This document shows, piece after piece, positions 19,901 through 26,943 of a stretch of DNA of 37,820 nt. The stretch is taken from NCBI GenBank assembly GCA_905221605.1, contig CAJNDS010000631.1, forward strand, positions 1 through 37,820, read 5' to 3'. A model generated the notes under the pieces. That model was not told the DNA's origin. It saw only the letters and a list, made by a program, of their open reading frames with translations, and made no database searches. The position numbers were made by a program, and so were the translations under genes. The stretch comes from Symbiodinium natans (Eukaryota > Sar > Dinophyceae > Suessiales > Symbiodiniaceae). Positions within the stretch are counted from its first letter, which is position 1. Each line of letters opens with the position of its first letter.

Positions 19901-21031
19901 GCACCAATCGTCATACCACCAATCATCCTCTACAAGCGCGCCTTGCCAATCTCCGTACCACCAGCTGGCATCATCATCATTCCAATCCCAGTTCCAATCA
20001 TTCTCTACGTTTCCTTCCTGTGTTGCGGCAATCGTAGCGGGCCCTTCTTCGTACACTGCACCTTGTTTCGCATGCGGGCATTCCTTTGACCAATGTGCAG
20101 GTGAGCCACAAACAAAACAACCTGTACCTTTGCCAATGCTCTTTCCTTTTCCTTTTCCTTTGCCTTTGAATCCCTTTCCTTTTCCACCTTTTCCTTTTCC
20201 TTTGCCTTTGAATCCCTTTCCTTTGCTCTTGCCGCTCTTTCCTTTGTTCCAATTCCAACTCTTTCCTTTTCCTTTTCCTCTGTACTTTCCTTTGCCTTTT
20301 AGCGCCCCAATGTCCATCGGCGCTGGTCCCTGGGAACTGTTTGATGCTGTCCGCCAATTTGCCAAATGTCGGCTCTGGTAATACTGCTTCATGATCTGCA
20401 GCACATCACTGAATGTTGTCAATGCATCTACGTTCAAACGAAGGTGTTGTTGCAATGAACCTGATGTCTTTGTCACCATCAATGTGACGAGCAGGTCGTC
20501 ATCCAATGCTCGCCCTGTAGCCTTCTCATGTTTGTTCTTCAATGAGATGAACTCAGTCAAATCCGCTTCGAAATGGGCGTCTCTGAGCTTGAAATCCAAA
20601 ATCCGACTCAATAGGCTAACCCCCCTTGCTCTGTCGGGCAATGAAAATCTTTCGTACAGTTGTCGCCAAGTTTCGAAACCATTTCCGTGCTCGTTCAATC
20701 TCACCACTAATCTCGCTGATCCATCTGTGATCTGTGCGAGCAAATAGTGCAGTTGCTTCGAGAACACAATGAGGTTTGAGTTCGGGGCATTCGAGTGCTC
20801 AAATGCAATCAGGTGTTCGTCAGTAGACGGTACTGATGCTCCTTCCAATCTGCCCATAATCTCAAGAGCCATGGGTTTGTACAATGCTACGTATGACTTC
20901 AGCTGCCAACTCCAATCTTCCCACTTCTCTGACTCGCCATGGTAAACTGGCGGTGGGAACAATTTAATCTCGCCTCCGAGTCCTTGGAAATCGCCGAAAA
21001 CAGCCATCCTAGCAATGTAGGGCTCAATCAC
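16856..21031 (-). CDS. Gag-protease-integrase fused to RNase H, element 2 (RT missing)
   Basis: A single open frame of 1391 codons. The likely start is the Met at 21007 (MAVFGDFQGLGG). Gag with a K/G-rich basic region precedes zinc knuckle CFVCGSPAHWSKEC (about residue 303). A Trp/Asp-rich acidic stretch and hydrophobic MFIGALMLIGVLS come next, then protease FDSGAS (about 539), integrase zinc HELTH...CPHC (about 1045-1060), and integrase core VDYCF and YDQES. At about residue 1244 (17300) WNRNYD joins directly to TTALKRMQDADTP. In element 1 those two points are about 1530 bp (about 510 codons) apart, so the whole reverse transcriptase is gone without loss of frame. The frame then enters RNase H (YVDSDWAGC) and is broken by a 1-bp deletion near 16880. 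The integrase again shows Gln at the expected third catalytic site. Confidence 0.9.
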   Translation of the reverse strand: MIEPYIARMAVFGDFQGLGGEIKLFPPPVYHGESEKWEDWSWQLKSYVALYKPMALEIMGRLEGASVPSTDEHLIAFEHSNAPNSNLIVFSKQLHYLLAQITDGSARLVVRLNEHGNGFETWRQLYERFSLPDRARGVSLLSRILDFKLRDAHFEADLTEFISLKNKHEKATGRALDDDLLVTLMVTKTSGSLQQHLRLNVDALTTFSDVLQIMKQYYQSRHLANWRTASNSSQGPAPMDIGALKGKGKYRGKGKGKSWNWNKGKSGKSKGKGFKGKGKGKGGKGKGFKGKGKGKGKSIGKGTGCFVCGSPAHWSKECPHAKQGAVYEEGPATIAATQEGNVENDWNWDWNDDDASWWYGDWQGALVEDDWWYDDWCDDDYSWWSDDWSYDWFESGLADQSQSQTLLQPQTDIARASGAIETAAAVMTSPVIEESQEEEIGETEELVSSSNPLFSQRREQGGIARPSQPGLLSKMFIGALMLIGVLSTGVPARVESIEQTTDDCLNRIEQSSQSLIDPPSDTLAEFHLQSGIVDKSWVLFDSGASANCCPPRFAEDYPLLPVGSDCPALRSISGKSLNILGKRVVELDCNGHSLCIQFYVCENIPFPLVSVSRFLLQDFWTVMSRDFMALITPTGLPVPIVRQGTLVYLTPTVIPFSSSDAPKSELEINSLMAEIDLTALDVELRGVTDIADLAYDHVSKISSLIAAAQKGRQKQNFKHMDYWEVDDKAHQLIRHHVKPRSAMFDLGRLSKEMPVDEERLTGRRETRKSYKDGSRKTVIDADFRSLEDSKAKDDREWTGSTRFALKQRLRKRPETSQPPTALKPQPKTSPKPEPSQALKPSSEALQPSSSPIERRVLSRGTEVLETLDSENTILSRLRSVQVFDNKMKEDLLRLFHTPDPLTGMERTTDYWVQLPTFWIRMIHQKRTDLVHPDDEPSPIDAKRDNEFGDSLMADRYTYIVESQFPESNGTEIEDYWCSVRDDDGTVKEPEQDPRRDLFQAWRGFSVFVPIPIEYERTEQETSDRHARVPKGLKVTGEPSSSERKQHELTHLPFRDWCPHCVKAKGRHGPAKKQIDRQPVIQVDYCFSATNKDLPLQKILSAVDVISGLGMAVVVPSKGEIDYSVAELKKFIFECGRTFGVLQYDQESPLKALCQRVCSELGGLSCAPKEHSQSSGSVGQMQRTLHGQLRTLLYQVEHNTGFAIDSNSALYPWAVKHAQWLINRYLVHSDGFTSYFRRWNRNYDTTALKRMQDADTPLEPAEHAKYRTAVGKLLWLAFFRPDCSYAVKELSRDVKSPTLESLAKLKHLLRYIVGTKQSVLRLRPSQMLADWRCTLDIACYVDSDWAGCSRTRKSTSGSTVQVLDCDVIHSSRTQATVALSSGEANCTLLAKE

Positions 21032-21061
21032 AGTTAAGGAGTCCCTGGGCTTCGCCGCAGA

Positions 21062-21073
21062 GCTCCGCTACCA
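21062..21073 (-). promoter_or_regulatory. Primer binding site of element 2
   Basis: TGGTAGCGGAGC on the minus strand lies 15 nt downstream of the 5' LTR. Its complement ends in CTACCA, as an initiator-Met tRNA 3' end would. It is identical to the site in element 1. Confidence 0.75.
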
Positions 21074-21088
21074 TGAAATTTTACAAGA

Positions 21089-21283
21089 TCAATGTTCACA
21101 GACTGGCTTGATCACACAATCCAGAATACACGATGCACAGCAAAGTCACTTGATGCAATCACTCACTCAGCAATCTTGTTTGTGCCGCCTTGAGCCAAAG
21201 CATCGAGTCAATGCTCATGTTGAGCATGTCGCTGTGCCAATGCTTCTCTTGAAGCATGCCAATTGTGACCTTATATTCTAACA
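21089..21283 (-). repeat. 5' LTR of element 2 (195 bp)
   Basis: Partner of 13909-14105, with the same sequence apart from a 2-bp deletion. It begins TGTTAGAATA on the minus strand at 21283 and ends ACATTGA at 21089, followed by TCTTGTAAAATTTCA and the primer binding site. The flank at 21284-21288 is CTTAA. Confidence 0.92.
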
Positions 21284-21440
21284 CTTAAGCCTCCCTTAAG
21301 CCCCCCCCTTAAGCCCACTTAAGCCCCCTTTAAGCCCCCTTTAAAGCCCCTTTCAAAGGGTCTTCTCCAAAACCCCCCTTTTGCCCCCCTTTAAGCCCCC
21401 CTTGAGCCCCCCCTTAAGCCCTCCCTTAAGCCCCCCTTTG
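21284..21440. repeat. CTTAAGCCCCC array upstream of element 2
   Basis: Degenerate tandem copies of CTTAAGCCCCCC with TTTAAGCC and TTGAGCC variants. It is the same array type as 13804-13908 and probably one array split by element 2. The minus-strand Leu-Lys-Gly-Gly repeat frame across it is a by-product. Confidence 0.85.
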
Positions 21441-22972
21441 AGCAAAGGTGATGGGCCCATCAAGAGAGCCGGATCGCCCCGTTTCTCGACACAAACACAA
21501 TGTCTTCCTCTTGCCCTTCCCTTTGCCTTAGGTTTGGCCGTCTCTCTGTTCCTTTGTGCCAACAATCGCGGGCATAATGTTTCCGTAACACACATGGCGC
21601 TAAATCTTTTCTTGTTCTGGCTTTTGAAAGTCTTGAGAACATTGCAATTTTTTGCTGTTTTTTTCTGGTCAATCGACAGCTTATGGCTGATGGCACTCAC
21701 CAAAACACTTGCTGAACGATCTATTTTGTGTTTTGGTTCAAGATTTCTTAAATATCTCTTTCACTCATCCTGCATCACCTGCATTGCCGTGGGGAGTTGA
21801 AGGTTTGCACAGCATGCAGCGCCTTCATTTCACTGACTTGTTGGTGTTGGGCTGGTTGCGTGGACCTTCCGAGAAGGGTTAATCTGATCAACTACAACCT
21901 TCGCCCCCAAAAAGCTTGATGTGCACGGGTCTGCCCTGCATTCCACACCATGGACAAAAACAACAATTGCAAGTGTGATTTGCACAAAAAATGAAGTTTA
22001 ACGCTGCAGTACTGTTGCACCGTCTGACACAATGACAGTTCTTTCGGACGTATGAACACTTCTTCAAAGCAACTTAACCTCATCGCTCTCGTTTGACTGC
22101 CAAGGCGTTAGTGAATAGTTCCGCTGGTCTGCCTCTGTATCAACTTGAAGAATTGCAGCACTGGCTGAAGAAGTAGGATGCAAAGCTGATTTGTTTGTCG
22201 TGTTTGTCACAACGCTTTCCCTTGTTTGTTCGTCGTGTTTTCGTTTTTTGAGCGAATACGCGACATAAATCTTGATGAAAGCTGGAAATTGCTTGAATGG
22301 TGTGTCTCATGGAGGCGAAGCAGGCCCACGAGAGCGCACCATTCGTGAGCGATGCCACCAACTCTACCGTGATGCACTCTGCTGGTTCTGCGAACCAGGG
22401 AGCAAGCAAATCGGCTGCTCTAAAGTCCAGCACGCATTTTTTACTTTTCTGCGCGTTGCACTGTGCCCCCCTCTTTGGGATGGTCAGGACCGTCCTCTGC
22501 CTCGATCTCCAGATCGATGTCAACCTGTGCGTCTGGCAGGAGCGTTCCGACACTTGAATGACAAGACTGCCGAGTTTCCTTGTGGAGAATGGTGTGCGTT
22601 GCGGGATGGATGTCGAACCTGAAGAGTTTGCGTCTGAGCCACCTGCGCCAGTGGCTGATAGCGTCGAAGTTCCAGTTGCGCCGAATGCTGGGAATCATGT
22701 TGTCACGGAGATGGTGTTGGCTTGAGCGTGGGAAAGTACGCTTGCAGCCTTGCGTGCAGGATGCGAAAGTTGAAACGGTTTGGGTTTGAGCAAGTTGGAA
22801 TCAACGCAACGATGCTTCATCGGGGACATCCAGAAGGAAGAGGGAGCAGCTGAACTTGAGTGTTGAGACAAGCCAGATGTTGTGTCCCAAGAGCCTTGCG
22901 TGCAGTTTGTGCATCCCAGCTCAAAGTCGCTCCCTGCAGCTGCAACCCCTACGCCCTCCACACAAGGAGGCC
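21441..22972. other. Region with no recognised gene
   Basis: Several short frames exist on both strands but none has a domain I know. A short + frame at 22607-22735 (MDVEPEEF... ending MVLA) has protein-like acidic/proline composition, and a minus frame near 22441-22560 contains DAQVDIDLEIEAEDGPDHP. Either could be an exon or retroelement fragment; I cannot tell which strand, if any, is coding. Confidence 0.3.
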
Positions 22973-23024
22973 CCCGGCAACCTTGCCGAAACAGAAGGTC
23001 CCAGGTCTTTGCAAGGTTGCCGGG
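22973..23024. repeat. Hairpin, perfect 14-bp stem
   Basis: CCCGGCAACCTTGC at 22973-22986 pairs exactly with GCAAGGTTGCCGGG at 23011-23024, leaving a 24-nt loop. No T-run follows on either strand, so it is not a bacterial-type terminator. Its role is unknown. Confidence 0.8.
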
Positions 23025-23220
23025 CCGAGGCTGAACCCGTTGTAGTCCAGCAGGATGTACACTCCAGGACTTGGGCAAAAATCCTTCTGCTTTGGCAAAG
23101 CTTAGTGGAGCTTATCTTGCCCTTCAGTTGATAAACCTCACGTGCCTACACGAGGTGACACTGACACATTTGCCATGTGTGAATTGGTGCAAGCACTGTA
23201 CCGATAAAGGCCGTGCCTGA

Positions 23221-23490
23221 TCAACGTCGGACACTTGTGGAAGGCAGCGCGCGTGAGTACCCCAGAATCAGCTTTGACCTGTAGTACACTGGATACACCA
23301 AACCATACTTCCCCTCTTTGAGTTTGTACTCGTCCTTCTGTAACTCGAAAAGCACCTGAGGCGAGTCCTTGGCAATGTTATGCGGGCACACGCACAAGCG
23401 CCGGTGCAGGACTGTTGTCAGCCACTGTTCATTGCCTTGCTGCTGGAACAGCCTCACTTGGATGGCCCCACAGATGTTGCTAGTCGGCAC
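23221..23490 (-). other. Possible gene or exon fragment, unidentified
   Basis: After the LINE relic, the same minus frame continues with about 85 residues of ordinary protein-like composition (AIQVRLFQQQGNEQWL, CVCPHNIAKDSPQVLFEL, EGKYGLVYPVYYRSKL) and then stops. I do not recognise it. It could be part of an exon captured next to the LINE or simply the continuation of another repeat family. Confidence that it is coding is low. Confidence 0.3.
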
Positions 23491-24379
23491 GTGGCCCGAG
23501 TTCGGCGTGCGCCGCCGCCAGGGCCGGGTGGATACCGCGAACAGGCCTGGCATCAAAGACGCCTTGTTCTCTTCTATCGGCCTGGGTCACGTCGCGCACG
23601 TGTCCCGAGGCGTCGTAACACAGGAATTGGCCTTCACGGCCGTAGAATTCGCGAACGAAAGGCATCAATGAAAACAGACGAGCATCCCGCGGAGACCTTC
23701 GAACAATGCCGCCCTGGCTATGTGGTCATATGTGTTCACACTGACTACTCGAGTTCGCGCCAGCCCGCGTGGAGAGCGCGTATTGGAAAGGGGTGCACCA
23801 TGAATGCATCCGATGCCTGCTGCGCCAAGGTCCGCGACACTAAACGGCTGAAAACATCACCCCTGACGAGGGCCCGGGTGCCGCCTTGCGCCAGAGACAA
23901 CCCGGTGGCGCAGAGCTGGGCGGCGAAAAGCGGCAGATCGCAACACACTTCATCATCAAGCAAGATGCGCAAATGCTCGGCCATGCAGCCTGACGGCCCG
24001 GTGGAAACGCCCCCGGGCCCCACCTACGTTCACGAAATTTGTCGGCACTGATGGCCGCGGGCCCGTCCCAAAGGGAGAAGGTCGACAACCAGTCTGGAAG
24101 CGGCACTTGGCTGGTTTGGGGTCGCTTGGCAGGACCGCGTACGGCCGCGAGAGGTTTGCAGGGGCCAGGGGGGCAGCCCCGAGGGCGGCCCGTGCGGCTG
24201 ACAGCTCCCCGTGTGGAGGCCAGGATTTGTACCCTGCTGGTTTGGTGCGGCGTGCTGCGGCTTTGCTTTTTGTGGGCGACTTGCGCAGCCTCGCATAGCT
24301 CATCCCAACACTCTCGAAACAACAAGTCAACCCGCTCCTGGGGCGTGACGCGCATCTGATCGCGCTCGCGGTACAACAT
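23480..24379 (-). pseudogene. Relic of RLE-type LINE: N-terminal linker and reverse transcriptase
   Basis: Minus-strand frames shift several times but keep the order of a dinoflagellate LINE polyprotein. A pre-RT helix (VDLLFRECWDELCEAAQVAH) lies near 24330-24270. The RT finger region PSGCMAEHLRILLDDE then GTRALVRGDVFSRLVSRTLAQQ lies at about 23990-23800. A palm fragment FVREFYGREGQFLCYD, then EQG and a shifted LMPGLFAV, lies at about 23665-23500. The segment containing the first catalytic Asp (motif A) is missing, and the EQGDP motif is damaged, so it cannot be functional. Family recognition is from memory. Confidence 0.75.
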
Positions 24380-24649
24380 ACGCGGTGTACGTTTGTGAGC
24401 AACGCTGGGCGGTGAAGTGCGAGGGGAGCATCAAGACTACACAACACGGTGCTGGGGCAGCGATTCATACGGTTTCGGGGTGCAGCGAGTACGGCTTGGC
24501 GGGCGGCCGACAGCTCGCCCGGCCTGGCCAGCCGGACCGCGCGCTCGGCCTTGCGGTCATGGGGTGCTCACGTGTCGCTACCGGCGCCCAATGCTGGGCT
24601 CGAGACATGACCAGACGCAAGGCGGCGGAAGAAGTCGCCGATGCGATGC

Positions 24650-24975
24650 CGCGCCCTCCACCGTCTGGTTTGCGCAGCGCATTTAAACGGGCCAGAGCGA
24701 CACTTACGGTCGACCGCCTGGTCCAAAGCGAGGCCCGGCTGTGGTCAGCAGGCGGACTGGGCTCACGTTCGCGGCGTCCACGGCGATCTGGGCCCTGCCA
24801 AATAGGGAGTTGGCGACCACCTCAATGCGGCGCCCGTCGCTCGCGGGCACGTAAAAACGTCGAGGTTAAGGTCGCGCAGTGCGATGAATGAGGATGAGTG
24901 AGGCTGCCCACGTTCCAATGGGCGGCTTTGCGCGCCAGCGGCAAAAGATGACGCGGTCATAGGCGCTGCGCCCAT
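24650..24975 (-). pseudogene. RLE-domain fragment of another LINE
   Basis: Minus-strand pieces in shifting frames resemble the start of the LINE endonuclease domain: a block around TRPRRFYVPA, followed by a version of RRIEVVANSLFGRAQIAVDA near 24840-24770. In intact elements this domain is C-terminal to the reverse transcriptase, but here it lies upstream of the RT relic at 24379. It is therefore likely the tail of a separate, 5'-truncated insertion placed head-to-tail. Confidence 0.55.
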
Positions 24976-25323
24976 CTAATGACACCACGGCAGTATCGTG
25001 GTTTGCCGCGAGGGCTGATGGACATGTGCTGCTAGGAGCTGATCTCGACGCGTTGGGTGATCACCTGGCAGCCTGCCCACGCGCTGGGCCCCTCCGCTTC
25101 CTTCTACAAGCCGTGGACAACTCTGTTTTGCATACATGGATTTCCATCTATGGTCTGTTACAATGATCCTGACTACTCTTGAGTGCTTGCAGCACGTGCT
25201 GGAAACCCTTGGAACTTTGCTTGTTTGCCACAAGACTCGGACATTGCCTGAAAGCCATTTTACCTGTGGAGACGGTTCAGTTTGTCCGCGGAATTAAATA
25301 ACAAGACTGTGTCATCTGTTTCA

Positions 25324-25478
25324 CGGTTTCAAACTGAATGTGAAAATGATGGCAGGAAGTTTTAAGAACACGCAGTCTTCACCCTCATACAATGTTTGCA
25401 AACATTGTATGAGGGCTGAAAGGATCTACGTGTTCTTAAAACTTCTTGCCGCCATTTTTCACATTCAATTTAAAACCG
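25324..25478. repeat. Long near-perfect hairpin, arms about 75 bp
   Basis: The centre is the palindrome TACAATGTTTGCAAACATTGTA at about 25388-25409. Outward, CCCTCATAC pairs with GTATGAGGG, AAGTTTTAAGAACACG with CGTGTTCTTAAAACTT, GTGAAAATGATGGC with GCCGCCATTTTTCAC, and CGGTTTCAAACTGAATG with CATTCAATTTAAAACCG, with only a few mismatches. There is no ORF. It could be a MITE/snapback element or a small-RNA hairpin source. Confidence 0.88.
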
Positions 25479-25489
25479 CGAAACCTGTT

Positions 25490-26400
25490 GACTTTCTTTC
25501 TTCTTCTTCTTCTTTAACTTCTTCTGTTTTATCGGAGTCGCAAAAAAGATAGCTGGTGGTCTGAAAAAAGATTTGAAGTTGGAAAAAAACCATTTTGGGG
25601 TTGGGAACCAACTTTTCAATGTGTAAATGGGGTTGACAAAAACAAGATGTTCTTTGAACTCAAGTTACGGGGTTGAACAATACATCGCAGCCACACAAGA
25701 GATGCTTAGAGATGAAATAGCTGGCAGGGTCACAGAAACCAAACATTCCAAAGGTCAAGTTCGGGTTGAAAAAATGATACAAGTATTTTTCTCGGCCCCA
25801 AAGCTCGTTTCCATCAAAACAACAAAATGGCAGAGTCGAGAAAAAGACATTTTGGAGCCAAGAACAAATTCTCAGCAGCTCACGAGAGGACGGACTTGTT
25901 TTCCACCAAGTACCCCGCAACGGTGGAATGTAGAGTCCGTTTAAACGAGTGTCCGGATACGACATGTGAACTTGTAGCAGAGAAACTCATTCTCTGAACA
26001 GAAAGCGCGCGTTCCCACTCCAAATCTGAGCCTTGTGAAAGCGGAGAGTCGCTGCTCAAACTACATGAAAACGCGATCAAAAACTGTCATGTGCAAATGG
26101 GGGTTTGCTATGTGTGACATAGTTGCCGCGAGTAGCCAATGACTCTGCAACGGCGCACTCGTTTCAACTTGTTTAAACACTACATGACAGCAGTCTACAG
26201 TAGACAACATACTATACAATGTTCAGCTACTCACATAGCCTTGTGCTCCGTAAAACTTGGTAGCACATAAGAGGCCTTAAGCATCCACAGCTCACATCAT
26301 GTGAACCGTTCACTGCAAACACTGCATGAGCCATAGTGCTTCACAGTGTGACCACGCGCTTGCGAACACATCTCGCGGTGGAAACATTTTCCAGTGGTCG
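25490..26400. other. AT-richer region without a recognised gene
   Basis: A + frame at 25627-25944 (105 codons, containing EMLRDEIAGRVTETKHSKG and VEKMIQVFFSAPKLV) is protein-like, but I do not recognise it and cannot distinguish it from chance. The rest, 25945-26400, has only short frames. It may hold the 3' untranslated or LTR remains of the decayed copia element to its right on the minus strand. Confidence 0.25.
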
Positions 26401-26845
26401 TTACGCAGATTTTCGTAAGCACCATACGCACAGCATGCCTGCCTTCAGCTGTGTCGTGAGATGCTGTAGTCTTGCATTCGCTGTAACAAGCTTGGCCTCA
26501 GTCTCCTTCAAACGCTGGACCAACTCTTGCTCTCTTGCATGATAAGATTCAAGCAGCTTTTCATTGCGACGGGCTGCTTCCTTCAAACTGTTCTGCTCAA
26601 GAATCAAGCGTTCCTTGAAAACACGCTCTGTCGCTGAAGCGAGCGTGCCACACGACACAGGAGAGTGTTTTTCTGAGCGTTCTCGAGTTTGGAGTGTCAA
26701 TTACTGACATCCAGCGCCAATCGATCTCGGCCCTCTGTTGCTTTGGCTTTGCTTCATTCCGACGCCACAGCTCAAGGCTCGTAGTTTGGAAACACACTGC
26801 AATCACTCCAAGGCAGAAAGCAACAAGAGTGTACCACTTCCACAT
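26401..26845 (-). pseudogene. Hydrophobic segment plus coiled coil downstream of a copia RNase H relic
   Basis: Two overlapping minus frames that a single frameshift near 26700 would join. The first begins MWKWYTLVAFCLGVIAVCF (a likely membrane segment, 26845-26785) and continues with charged residues. The second holds a strong heptad-like coiled coil from ERVFKERLILEQNSL to LQHLTTQ (about 26628-26448). It follows the RNase H remains of the second copia family on the same strand. It could be a C-terminal extension of that pol or a separate accessory ORF. I know of no exact family for it. Confidence 0.5.
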
Positions 26846-26943
26846 GTTCGAATGATCAGTGACACCCTGCGAGCATCACAGCAACGCGAACGAAGGCCTT
26901 GCTCTTGACGCACCTCGATCTGATCTGCTTGCTAGCCACTTCA

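Larger units (their letters stand above)
13909..21283 (-). mobile_element. Ty1/copia-type LTR retrotransposon, element 2 (two LTRs, RT deleted)
   Basis: The element is 7375 bp between LTRs of 195 bp (21089-21283) and 197 bp (13909-14105) that differ only by a 2-bp indel (ACACAAGATG versus ACACGATG), so insertion was recent. The minus-strand order is LTR, primer binding site, gag-protease-integrase fused in frame to RNase H, a 397-aa third ORF, polypurine motif, LTR. The reverse transcriptase and integrase C-terminal part (about 1.5 kb) are absent. It therefore could not copy itself and would need enzyme from a relative such as an intact element 1. Confidence 0.9.

Noticed and set aside
21353-21703. 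Minus-strand frame with Leu-Lys-Gly-Gly repeats
   Set aside because: It is a translation of the CTTAAGCCCCC array.
22973-23024. Rho-independent terminator
   Set aside because: The stem has no T-run and the genome is not bacterial.
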